Of a DNA stretch of 34,622 nt, positions 14,528 to 22,448 are shown piece by piece (within the stretch, counting starts at the first letter, position 1; every line of letters starts with the position of its first letter). The position numbers and the translations under genes are program-made. Where the stretch lies: NCBI GenBank assembly GCA_963594655.1, contig CAVBFD010000023.1:1-34622 (forward strand), read 5' to 3'. Origin of the DNA: Colivivens sp963594655 (lineage in GTDB: Bacteria; Bacteroidota; Bacteroidia; Bacteroidales; Bacteroidaceae). A model generated the notes under the pieces. It saw only the letters and a list, made by a program, of their open reading frames with translations, had not been told where the DNA came from and searched no databases.

Positions 14528-15475
14528 ATGGAAATCAAAGACATAGCTATCAGGTGTTTGCAGGACGAGTCCCAGGCGTTGCTGGACTTGATACCGAAAC
14601 TCGACGATAATTTCGACGGCGCTGTCTCCCTGCTGTATAAGTGCAAGGGACATGTCGTGGTGTCTGGAGTGGGCAAGTCGGGACATGTGGCGGCAAAGAT
14701 CGCGGCTACACTGGCAAGCACCGGAACTCCGGCGATTTATATCAATCCACTTGACGCGCTTCATGGTGACTTGGGTATGATTACAGAGAACGACATGGCG
14801 CTTCTCATATCCAACTCAGGGTCATCGGACGAGATACTGCGTATGGTGGCGTTCCTTGAGGACTGTCATATCCCAATCGTTTCGATGGTGGGGAACACCG
14901 ATTCGTTGCTCGCCCGACATTCCTCCTACCATATCGACGTGAGTGTGGCGAAGGAGGCCTGTCCACTCAACCTGGCTCCGACATCATCCACCGCGGCTGC
15001 TATGGCTATGGGCGACGCGATGGCCTGCGCGCTGATTGAACTCCGTCACTTCAAGGCGCGTGACTTCGCTAAGTTCCACCCCGGCGGGTCGTTGGGAAAG
15101 AAACTGATGACTACGGTGAGGGACGTGATGTACACGGAGAACATGCCAATTATACCGCCAGACATGAAACTGGTTGACGCCATTATCTCCATAAGCAACG
15201 GACACCTCGGACTTGGGGTGGTCATGGAGGACAACAACATACTCGGAATCATCACCGACGGTGATATACGCCGCGCCGTGGAAGGGTCCAAGTCGAACTT
15301 CTTCAATCTGGCGGTGGCGGACACGATGACCAAGACTCCCAAGACCATCGGTCCGGAAGCCAAACTGACCCAGATTCAGTATATGTTCCACAAGAACAAG
15401 ATACACGCCTTGCTGGTGGTCGACAAGGAGAACCATCTGCTTGGAATCGTAGACTACTTCTCCATAATGAATTAG
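14528..15475 (+). CDS. kdsD: D-arabinose-5-phosphate isomerase (KdsD/KpsF family)
   Basis: 315 residues. The N-terminal SIS domain shows GVGKSGHVAAKIAATLASTG (47-66), LHGDLGMI and SNSGSSDEILRM (95-106), which hold the sugar phosphate. The LAPTSSTAAAMAMGDAMAC segment and FAKFHPGGSLGKKL bridge to a pair of CBS domains (about 205-315: HLGLGVVMEDNNILGIITDG, DTMTKTPKTIGPEAKL, IHALLVVDKENHLLGIV). It interconverts ribulose-5-phosphate and arabinose-5-phosphate, feeding KdsA encoded just upstream. The CBS pair may bind a nucleotide or sugar regulator. Confidence 0.97.
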   Translation: MEIKDIAIRCLQDESQALLDLIPKLDDNFDGAVSLLYKCKGHVVVSGVGKSGHVAAKIAATLASTGTPAIYINPLDALHGDLGMITENDMALLISNSGSSDEILRMVAFLEDCHIPIVSMVGNTDSLLARHSSYHIDVSVAKEACPLNLAPTSSTAAAMAMGDAMACALIELRHFKARDFAKFHPGGSLGKKLMTTVRDVMYTENMPIIPPDMKLVDAIISISNGHLGLGVVMEDNNILGIITDGDIRRAVEGSKSNFFNLAVADTMTKTPKTIGPEAKLTQIQYMFHKNKIHALLVVDKENHLLGIVDYFSIMN

Positions 15476-15500
15476 TGTTGCCTTTGCGGCAAATCAATGT

Positions 15501-16073
15501 ATGATGAACGCTGCTTTCAAATCGGTCGTGTCGTTGACGGTAGCTGTCGTGCTGCCTGTCGCATGTGCGTGTGGCGGCGAGGACAGTGGCGGACTTTCCT
15601 TGAGGGCAGTGGACGACTCCACCTTCCAGTACACCCGAAACGGACTGACTGGGATTCTGCGTCTTGACAAAGAGTCGGACAGTCTTTATAGGGTTGTGCA
15701 TCTGAAGGGTGACTCACTGGTAGACCAGTTGGTTCTGAGGCATGAGGTGTACCGGTTCGACTGTGGGGATTTGACAGGAGACGGATTGCCTGAGATTGTG
15801 GTGGGAGTGACCAAACCGACACGTTACCGGCCACAGAACGACAGGCGACTGTTCATCTACCATCTGTATGGGGGACGGCTCATCCGTCCGCTGTGGTTGA
15901 GTTCCCGCCTCGGAGGCAGACTGTTGGATTTTGCGGTGGTGCGCGACTCCGTTCCGTCGTTGGTCCGATCGTTGGAAATGGACGGTGGCGGCAATAGGGT
16001 GGAGAGGACTTACCGTTACGAGGGCTTCGGACTGAAATTTGTGAGTGAGACCTACATACTATCAAATCATTAA
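15501..16073 (+). CDS. Exported protein with FG-GAP/VCBS-like motif
   Basis: 190 residues, not recognised beyond general features. An N-terminal hydrophobic stretch (SVVSLTVAVVLPVACAC) looks like a signal peptide, possibly a lipoprotein signal, though the lipobox is weak. The central YRFDCGDLTGDGLPEIVVGV resembles an FG-GAP/VCBS calcium loop (DxxGDGxxEIVVG). The following RLFIYHLYGGRLIRPLWLSS reads like one blade of a beta-propeller comparing stored and current values. It sits 25 bases after kdsD and 12 before the DUF3160 lipoprotein gene, with which it probably forms a unit together with the CapA-family gene. Function unknown. Confidence 0.75.
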   Translation: MMNAAFKSVVSLTVAVVLPVACACGGEDSGGLSLRAVDDSTFQYTRNGLTGILRLDKESDSLYRVVHLKGDSLVDQLVLRHEVYRFDCGDLTGDGLPEIVVGVTKPTRYRPQNDRRLFIYHLYGGRLIRPLWLSSRLGGRLLDFAVVRDSVPSLVRSLEMDGGGNRVERTYRYEGFGLKFVSETYILSNH

Positions 16074-16085
16074 CATAACAACAAA

Positions 16086-18521
16086 ATGACGAGTATGAAA
16101 AACCTTTTTTGGATCCTGAGCCTTATGGCTCTTGTAGGCTGCGCCGGCAGTCAACAGGCAGACAGGCGGTTAATGTCAGACACTGACGTGGAGCCGGTGG
16201 AGTATAATCCCCACTCTTTCCTTATGACTTCGGAGAAACTGCCTGACACCATCGACCTTGACATGAATATCGATGACATGACGATGATGGAACTGCGGTT
16301 GTTGCGCAACTATCCCTATGCGCTCAAGGGCATGTGGCTGATGGAGGCGGACCTCAACCGCTTCTTCGACCAGAAGTCGGACTGGTACTACCAACGGTGT
16401 CTCGACCACCTCACTCCGCCCGACTGGCAGGCGTTGCTTGATTATGACGATGTGAAGTTGTCCGCAAAAGAGACCGCGTTCGTGAAGAGGGTGGACGAGA
16501 GGATAAGTGAACTCAACAGACAACTGCGCGTGGAACGTGACGGACTTACTCTGTCGAACCCTGTCATGGCGGTCAACATGTTCCAGATTGAGGATTACGA
16601 CCCTAAGATGATGGGTATGCTCAGTCACCACAACTTCGCCGTAATGCCGACCAAGTGTCAACAGTTGTTCAACATCTACGAGGAGAACGACTATACGATG
16701 ATGCCGAACTACATCACTACCGACCTTTACCTGCAGGCGTTCCACATGTACTTCAGTTATGTGATGAAAAGTCTGGAGAAGGACATGTTCATACCCCGGC
16801 TGCATGAACTGAACAAGGCGATGTACGGAAAGGCGAGTGAGATTGCCGGAACCACGGGTCATGAGAAACTGAGGTCATTGGCTGAACATAACGCCACCTA
16901 CTTCGCCATTGCGGAGAAACTGCTTACCGGCGGTGACCTGAAGATACCTGAGGCGTATCAGGAAACAGCCAGGGAGGAACTGGAAAATATCCGTAGGGAG
17001 AAGTCCACTCCGTCGCCTATGATGGTGGACAAGAACATCAATTTCCCCTATGACATGTTCAAGCCACGAGGGCACTACACAAGGGGCGACCGGCAGAAGC
17101 GGTACTTCCGTTATATGATGTGGATGCAGACCTACACCTTCTGTAGGGAGGGCCAGAGCAGTCTGCAACAGGCAGCGTTGATGGCATACCTGTTGAACAG
17201 TATCGACCGGGAGGTGGCGGACAGGGGACTTGGTGTTTACCGCGCGCTCGACTTCCTCATGGGAGAACCCGACAATGTGGCTGTGGTGGATATTGCCGAC
17301 TACTTGGCGGAAAACAGGTCATTCACGTTGGAGGATGTGACGAATACGGAGAAGTTGCGTGAACTGGACAGCCATTTGAGGACTTTGTTCAAGACCCGTA
17401 ACCGTATCACGTCAAAGATTGAGGAAGATGGATGTGAGGACAAGATCAATTTCATGCCACAACGCTATACACCCGACGCTTATGTGTTGAGCCGTATGTC
17501 CGACCCTAAGGCCAACTGTGAGTTGCCGTTCCCCCGTGGACTGGATGTGTTCGCCGCCTTTGGAGTGGATGACGCTGAGGCGGTCATCGACCTTTATTAT
17601 GACGACGCCGGCAAGTGGGACGGTTACACGGAGGAGATGAACTGCCTGAAGACACAGTTCGGGAACTATGCGGACTGGGACAAGTCGATGTACAACAAAT
17701 GGATGGAGTGTCTGGTGGAATTGCAGAAACCCGACAAACGGTATCCTGATTACATGAAAACCGGTTCGTGGTCGAAGAAGAACTTGAACACTGCCCTTGC
17801 CTCATGGTCGGAGCTGAAGCATGACGCCGTACTGTATGCGGAACAGCCTATCATGGCTGAATGTGGGGCTGGCGGTGATTTCCCGGAACCGGATGTCGTG
17901 GGTTATGTGGAGCCGAACCTCCGGTTCTGGAACAAGATGAGAGAGATGCTTGCCATGACGCGTACCCTGTTGGAAGGCAACGGTCTCATGACTGACGACT
18001 TGGACAGTAAGACCAAGAGTTTGGAGGACTATATGGACTTCTGTATAAATGTGTCGGAGAAGGAACTCAAGGGCGAGCAGCTTACCTCAAACGAATATCA
18101 GGAGATTCGTCTGCTGGGAAGTTCACTGGAATGGTACACGCTGAGTGTGCTTGACCCGGAGGTGGACCTTTATTCATGGGACTTGGTGAAGGGTGCGGAC
18201 AGGTCTGTCGCCTGTGTGGCGGACGTGTTCACACGTAACGTGCTTGGCTGCAAGAAGAACGGTATACTGTACGAGGCTACAGGCAATGCGGACGTGATTT
18301 ATGTGAATGTGGAGATTGGCGGCAAGGTGTACCTAACCCGTGGCGCCACCTTCAGTTACTTCGAGTTCGTCAATCCGTTGGGTGACCGACTTACCGACGA
18401 GCAGTGGCAGGAACGTCTGGAGAAGAATGACATTCCCGGTCGCCCGGTGTGGATGAAGCCGCTTATAATGGACAAGGCCCCGAAAGCCAACGAGGAGGTG
18501 TTCTATAGTTCCGGGTGCTGA
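16086..18521 (+). CDS. DUF3160 lipoprotein
   Basis: 811 residues. A lipoprotein signal ends in LMALVGC, so the protein is probably anchored in a membrane. An internal ATG at 16095 (MKNLFWILSLM) is an equally good start. The long mature chain matches DUF3160: NFAVMPTKCQQLFNIYEEND, TDLYLQAFHMYFSYVMKSLE, FMPQRYTPDAYVLSRM, FPRGLDVFAAFGVDDAE, WMECLVELQK, YVEPNLRFWNKMREML. It ends in a region of several beta-strands (VIYVNVEIGGKVYLTRGATF, SYFEFVNPLGDRLTDEQW). Its molecular role is not known. The 3' end overlaps the open frame of the CapA-family gene, suggesting co-expression. Confidence 0.9.
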   Translation: MTSMKNLFWILSLMALVGCAGSQQADRRLMSDTDVEPVEYNPHSFLMTSEKLPDTIDLDMNIDDMTMMELRLLRNYPYALKGMWLMEADLNRFFDQKSDWYYQRCLDHLTPPDWQALLDYDDVKLSAKETAFVKRVDERISELNRQLRVERDGLTLSNPVMAVNMFQIEDYDPKMMGMLSHHNFAVMPTKCQQLFNIYEENDYTMMPNYITTDLYLQAFHMYFSYVMKSLEKDMFIPRLHELNKAMYGKASEIAGTTGHEKLRSLAEHNATYFAIAEKLLTGGDLKIPEAYQETAREELENIRREKSTPSPMMVDKNINFPYDMFKPRGHYTRGDRQKRYFRYMMWMQTYTFCREGQSSLQQAALMAYLLNSIDREVADRGLGVYRALDFLMGEPDNVAVVDIADYLAENRSFTLEDVTNTEKLRELDSHLRTLFKTRNRITSKIEEDGCEDKINFMPQRYTPDAYVLSRMSDPKANCELPFPRGLDVFAAFGVDDAEAVIDLYYDDAGKWDGYTEEMNCLKTQFGNYADWDKSMYNKWMECLVELQKPDKRYPDYMKTGSWSKKNLNTALASWSELKHDAVLYAEQPIMAECGAGGDFPEPDVVGYVEPNLRFWNKMREMLAMTRTLLEGNGLMTDDLDSKTKSLEDYMDFCINVSEKELKGEQLTSNEYQEIRLLGSSLEWYTLSVLDPEVDLYSWDLVKGADRSVACVADVFTRNVLGCKKNGILYEATGNADVIYVNVEIGGKVYLTRGATFSYFEFVNPLGDRLTDEQWQERLEKNDIPGRPVWMKPLIMDKAPKANEEVFYSSGC

Positions 18522-18532
18522 AACTATCAAGC

Positions 18533-19507
18533 ATGACATTACGGAAAGTGGACCGTAAGCGACTGCTCTCAATCTGTGTCATCGGACTTCTGACATGCGT
18601 CTCATGTGTGCCGGAAGTCCCGAAGGACAGTTCCCTGGAGATCGTTTTCACTGGTGACGTACTCCTTGACAGGGGAGTGCGGACGGTTCTCATGGACGAG
18701 GGACTGGATTCTGTATTTGCCGGTGTGACGGAACTCTTCCGTAAGGCGGACGCTGTAGTCGTCAATCTGGAATGTCCGCTGACGGACACGGTAAGTCAAC
18801 TCAACAAGAAATACATATTCCGCGCGGACGCCGTATGTGCTGAAGGACTGAAAAGGGTGGGGGTCACTCATGCGGCTATGGCGAACAACCACACCAACGA
18901 CCAGGGGCGCAGAGGACTGGTGTCCACGTACCGGCATCTGACGGAGGCTGGAATCATACCGCTGGGCTATGGCTGGGATGCGGATGAGCAACTGACACCT
19001 GCGGTCATTCGTAAGGACGGGGTGGAGGTGGCTGTGTTCAACAGTGTGTTTGTCCCACTTGAAAACTGGCATTATCTGGTAGACCGCCCCGGTGTATGTC
19101 AGGCTTCATGTGAGGACTTGGCGGATGCTGTCCGCAGATACAAGAGTTCGCATGAGGACAGTTGGGTTGTGGTGGTCTTGCATTGGGGTACGGAGTTCGA
19201 CTCGCACCCGACAATCAGACAGAGGATGCAGGCGAGGATGTTGGCTGACGCCGGAACGGACGTGGTGATAGGGCATCACCCGCATGTCGTGCAGGACACT
19301 GATGTCATAAAATCAGAGGGAGCCGGCATGTGCGACTCCACTCTGGTTTATTACAGTCTCGGCAATTTCGTGTTCGACCAGACTGCCCCCGGTACGGGGG
19401 ATGCCTTGATGGTAAGGCTACGGTTCAATGCCGACGGAACACTGACCCGGGAGTCTCTGCCTGTGGCAATCAATGACTGTAAGCCGACACAGCGGACTAT
19501 CCCTTGA
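18533..19507 (+). CDS. CapA family protein (poly-gamma-glutamate capsule type)
   Basis: 324 residues from ATG 18533, preferred over an in-frame GTG at 18515 that overlaps the previous gene, because ATG 18533 gives a clean exported N-terminus (basic RKVDRKR then LLSICVIGLLTCVSC, with a possible lipid-carrying Cys22 or Cys25). The metallophosphatase-like CapA domain shows IVFTGDVLLDRGV, VVNLECPLTD, HAAMANNHTNDQGRRGLV, VVVLHWGTEFDSHPT, VIGHHPHVVQDTDV and YYSLGNFVFDQ, all expected metal-ligand segments. Members are implicated in capsule or polyglutamate export, but many are uncharacterised. It closes the nine-gene run and overlaps the convergent GH13 gene by 11 bases. Confidence 0.93.
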   Translation: MTLRKVDRKRLLSICVIGLLTCVSCVPEVPKDSSLEIVFTGDVLLDRGVRTVLMDEGLDSVFAGVTELFRKADAVVVNLECPLTDTVSQLNKKYIFRADAVCAEGLKRVGVTHAAMANNHTNDQGRRGLVSTYRHLTEAGIIPLGYGWDADEQLTPAVIRKDGVEVAVFNSVFVPLENWHYLVDRPGVCQASCEDLADAVRRYKSSHEDSWVVVVLHWGTEFDSHPTIRQRMQARMLADAGTDVVIGHHPHVVQDTDVIKSEGAGMCDSTLVYYSLGNFVFDQTAPGTGDALMVRLRFNADGTLTRESLPVAINDCKPTQRTIP

Positions 19508-21188
19508 ACTTCAGGACTATACCGTCATGCGCCTTAATCTGGAGGGTGATTGGCTGGTCTGCTGAGATAGTCATGCGTTGCCGCTCCCCAGTGAGAAGGT
19601 CTGTGGTTGAATAGGTCTTGGAGGGTATTCCCAGACAGTCGATCGCGTGTTGCGGAATGACCACGGAGGTACAGGTGTCGGTGTCCCCGAAGTTGGCGAC
19701 AACCAACAGGTTCTCCTTTCCGTACTTGCGGATAAAGGCATACATGCGGTTGGTGTCCATCAGGGTGTTGTCATAGTTGGCATACATGAGGTCGAAGAAC
19801 AGTCCGTCACACACGGCTTTCTCTTTGTTGCACAGTCCCAGTACTTTCCGGTAGTAGGCATACAAGGCCGCCTCGTCGTCCGTAATCAGACTTCCGTCGT
19901 ACTTCCCTCCGTTGCGGAAACGCCGTATCTTGTCCACTGTCCAGTAGTCGAAGATGGTGGTGCGTCCGTCACGTCCGCTGAACCCTTCCTCGTCCATGCC
20001 CCGTTCTCCCAGTTCCTGTCCGTTATATACCATGAAGGGATTGGCGCGCATGAGGGCGGACACCAGAAGCGCAGGTCGCCCTTTCACGGCACAGCCGGCG
20101 AAGAAGTCCGACGCCAAGCGTTGCTCGTCGTGGTTCTCAAGGAAGTTGAGCATGTGGCCGTGGATGTCGTCCACTGACTGCCAGCACTGGGTAATCTTGG
20201 ACGCACTGTCCCCGGCGATGACGGCACGGAGTGTGTCGTAGAGTCCCACCTTGTCGTAGAGATAGTCGAACTTGCCGTTGAATATATAGTTGCGGTACTC
20301 CTGTGGGTTATATACCTCAGCGATGAAGATGATGTCCTTGTGGGCTGCCTTCACTTGTGGTATCGCCCACCCCCAGAACTGGCACGGCACCATCTCCGCC
20401 ATGTCGCAACGGAAACCGTCTATACCTTTGTCCACCCAAAACAGCAGGATGTGAAGCATCTTGTTCCATGTGGACGGCACTTCGGGAGTGAAGTGTTCCG
20501 AACGTCCGTTCATGTAGTCGATACCGTAATTGAGTTTGACCGTCTCGTACCAGTCGTTGCGTCCCGGGTAGGCGGTGAAGCAGTCGTTGCCTGTCACCTT
20601 CGCGGGGTTTTCGATATACGGCTCGTCAGAACTGTTGTCCTCTCCTGTGATATTGACGAGCGACAGTTCCTGTCCGGGGAGATAGTAGAAGTTGTTCCGC
20701 GGAGAGAAAGCGGCCGTAGTGTCATCGTCCGCCCCGAGGTCTCTCACGTCGGCAGGATGAGCGTCTGAGTGGTACTCGCGTGCAACATGGTTGGGTACAA
20801 AGTCGATAATCATCTTCAGACCAGCGTCATGGGTTCTCTGCACCAGTTGTTCAAACTCCTTCATCCTTTCCGGTACTTTCTGCGCCAGGTCTGGGTCGAT
20901 GTCGTAATAGTCCTTTATGGCATAAGGACTTCCGGCGTTGCCCTTGACCACCCTGGGGTTGTCGCGCCGTATGCCGTATTCCGAGTAGTCTGTCTTCTGT
21001 GCGTGTTCAATGAGTCCCGTGTACCAGATATAGTTGCATCCCAATTCCCGAATCTGATCCAACGCCTTTGCGGTATAGTCACTCATCTTTCCGCATCCGT
21101 TCTGTCTTATGTCACCGTTCTGTCTGTTGCCTTTGCCTTTGGCACCGTAAATGCGCGGCAGTGTCTGATAGATTACAATCTTCTTCAT
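19497..21188 (-). CDS. Alpha-amylase family protein (GH13), cytoplasmic
   Basis: 563 residues, no signal peptide. The (beta/alpha)8 GH13 blocks are complete: region I DFVPNH (129-134), region II GIDGFRCDMAE with nucleophile Asp262, region III IIFIAEVY with acid/base Glu291, and region IV NFLENHDEQR with Asp354. The N-terminus (KKIVIYQTLPRIYGAKGKGN) starts straight into strand 1, and a C-terminal beta-sandwich (LLVVANFGDTDTC, VLKFKG) closes the chain. It should cleave or transfer alpha-glucosidic bonds in the cytoplasm, perhaps on glycogen or imported maltodextrins. It is separated from fabD upstream by a terminator; no clear -7 element was found for it. Confidence 0.95.
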   Translation of the reverse strand: MKKIVIYQTLPRIYGAKGKGNRQNGDIRQNGCGKMSDYTAKALDQIRELGCNYIWYTGLIEHAQKTDYSEYGIRRDNPRVVKGNAGSPYAIKDYYDIDPDLAQKVPERMKEFEQLVQRTHDAGLKMIIDFVPNHVAREYHSDAHPADVRDLGADDDTTAAFSPRNNFYYLPGQELSLVNITGEDNSSDEPYIENPAKVTGNDCFTAYPGRNDWYETVKLNYGIDYMNGRSEHFTPEVPSTWNKMLHILLFWVDKGIDGFRCDMAEMVPCQFWGWAIPQVKAAHKDIIFIAEVYNPQEYRNYIFNGKFDYLYDKVGLYDTLRAVIAGDSASKITQCWQSVDDIHGHMLNFLENHDEQRLASDFFAGCAVKGRPALLVSALMRANPFMVYNGQELGERGMDEEGFSGRDGRTTIFDYWTVDKIRRFRNGGKYDGSLITDDEAALYAYYRKVLGLCNKEKAVCDGLFFDLMYANYDNTLMDTNRMYAFIRKYGKENLLVVANFGDTDTCTSVVIPQHAIDCLGIPSKTYSTTDLLTGERQRMTISADQPITLQIKAHDGIVLKFKG

Positions 21189-21230
21189 GTTGTTGAGTTT
21201 GATGGTTGTGGTATATATAATAAGGTGTGA

Positions 21231-21266
21231 TAAAGCAAAAGCCTCCTCAAATTATCTGGGGAGGCT
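21231..21266 (-). terminator. Intrinsic terminator of fabD
   Basis: Read on the minus strand, AGCCTCCCC (21266-21258) pairs over nine positions, including one G-T, with the complementary arm at 21248-21240. The TTTTGCTTT tract follows immediately. It lies 24 bases past the fabD stop and before the GH13 start codon. Confidence 0.85.
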
Positions 21267-21289
21267 GTCTTTGTTCATTGTGGCATGGG

Positions 21290-22177
21290 TTATGCGATAC
21301 CATGTACGGTCACGTCACGTGAGATCTTCGCAATCATGCCCTGGAGAGCCTTGCCTGGACCGCACTCGGTGAAGTCTGTAGCTCCGTCGGCAATCATGGA
21401 CTGAACTTCGTAAGTCCACTTCACAGGTGATGTGAGCTGCTTCAGCAGGTTGGCCTTGATTTCTTCAGGGTTGGTGTGTCCCTTGGCGTCCACATTCTGG
21501 TAAACAGGACATTTCGGAGTGTGGAACTCAGTCTGCTCGATGGCCTCGGCCAGTTCGTGCTGTGCCGGCATCATCAGCGGTGAGTGGAACGCGCCGCCTA
21601 CAGGGAGTGGAAGCGCGCGCTTCGCGCCGGCCGCTTTCAGAGCCTCGCAAGCCTCGTTGACAGCCTCAATGTTACCTGAGATGACCAACTGTCCCGGGTT
21701 GTTGTAGTTGGCCGGCACCACCACATGTCCCGGCTTGTTGACGGTCGCGCATATCTCCTCGATTTTCTCGTCAGGCAGTCCGATGATAGCCGCCATGGTA
21801 GACGGAGCGGCCTCACATGCCTTCTGCATTGCCATCGCGCGCTTGTACACCAGTTTCAGTCCGTCTTCAAAAGAGAGACAGCCTGATGCCACCAGTGCGG
21901 AGAATTCTCCAAGAGAGTGGCCTGCCACCATGTCGGGCTGGAACTCATCGCCCATGCAGAGAGCGGAGATTACAGAGTGGAGGAACACCGCCGGCTGTGT
22001 CACTTTGGTCTGCTTCAGTTCCTCTGCTGTTCCCTCAAACATGATGTCTGTGATTTTGTACCCGAGAATCTCGTTCGCTTTATCGAATAATTCCTTGGCT
22101 AACTCTTTTGACTCGTAAAGGTCCTTGCCCATTCCTGAGAATTGGGCTCCCTGACCGGGAAATACAAATGCTTTCAT
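21290..22177 (-). CDS. fabD: Malonyl-CoA:ACP transacylase
   Basis: 295 residues. Family motifs: KAFVFPGQGAQFSGMGKDLY at the N-terminus, GHSLGE with nucleophile Ser88 in the GHSLG elbow, QKACEAAPSTMAAIIGLPDE, VVPANYNNPGQLVISGN, LPVGGAFHSPLM with the catalytic His, and the final FTECGPGKALQGMIAKI. It loads malonate onto acyl carrier protein for fatty-acid synthesis in the cytoplasm. It is transcribed alone, from a clear promoter (22217) to a clear terminator (21231). Confidence 0.98.
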   Translation of the reverse strand: MKAFVFPGQGAQFSGMGKDLYESKELAKELFDKANEILGYKITDIMFEGTAEELKQTKVTQPAVFLHSVISALCMGDEFQPDMVAGHSLGEFSALVASGCLSFEDGLKLVYKRAMAMQKACEAAPSTMAAIIGLPDEKIEEICATVNKPGHVVVPANYNNPGQLVISGNIEAVNEACEALKAAGAKRALPLPVGGAFHSPLMMPAQHELAEAIEQTEFHTPKCPVYQNVDAKGHTNPEEIKANLLKQLTSPVKWTYEVQSMIADGATDFTECGPGKALQGMIAKISRDVTVHGIA

Positions 22178-22216
22178 ATTTTATTCCATTAAAAGTTATT
22201 GTTCGCTATTGCTTTG

Positions 22217-22224
22217 CAAAGATA
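22217..22224 (-). promoter_or_regulatory. TAnnTTTG promoter of fabD
   Basis: On the minus strand this reads TATCTTTG followed by CAAAG, a perfect -7 element, about 40 bases upstream of the fabD ATG at 22177. No clear -33 TTTG is seen. Confidence 0.75.
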
Positions 22225-22416
22225 AAGAATAATCCTCTTCTTCAGAAAAGTTTATGTATAAATCAGCACGTATTATCGTGATGTGGGCATAAAACAGTAG
22301 GAAAACTTGCAAAATCGCCTGTATTTGTGCAATGGGACTCTCGGTTGTATGTACGCATTGAATGTCCCGGACTGTTTTTGTCCATCCGTCAAGTTGTGCG
22401 GAATGACAGAAATCAG

Positions 22417-22424
22417 TATCTTTG
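22417..22424 (+). promoter_or_regulatory. TAnnTTTG promoter of the ABC-F gene
   Basis: TATCTTTG followed by CAG lies 25 bases upstream of the ATG at 22449. GTTG at 22393-22396, spaced 20 bases, is an acceptable -33 half, so both parts of the Bacteroidota promoter are present. Confidence 0.8.
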
Positions 22425-22448
22425 CAGTAAAATTACGATAGGAAGACA

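Larger units (their letters stand above)
22178..22448. other. Divergent control region between fabD and the ABC-F gene
   Basis: 271 bases with no gene. Both flanking genes have their own -7 element here. In addition GGGAC (22334-22338) can pair with GTCCC (22364-22368), GTCCCGGAC (22364-22372) is a near-perfect palindrome, and a further GTCC follows at 22380-22383. These may be a small operator or a hairpin; nothing more can be supported. Confidence 0.45.

Noticed and set aside
13804..14721. 305-residue minus-strand frame across kdsA and the start of kdsD
   Set aside because: It spans two clear enzymes in antisense and its translation has no recognisable protein pattern.
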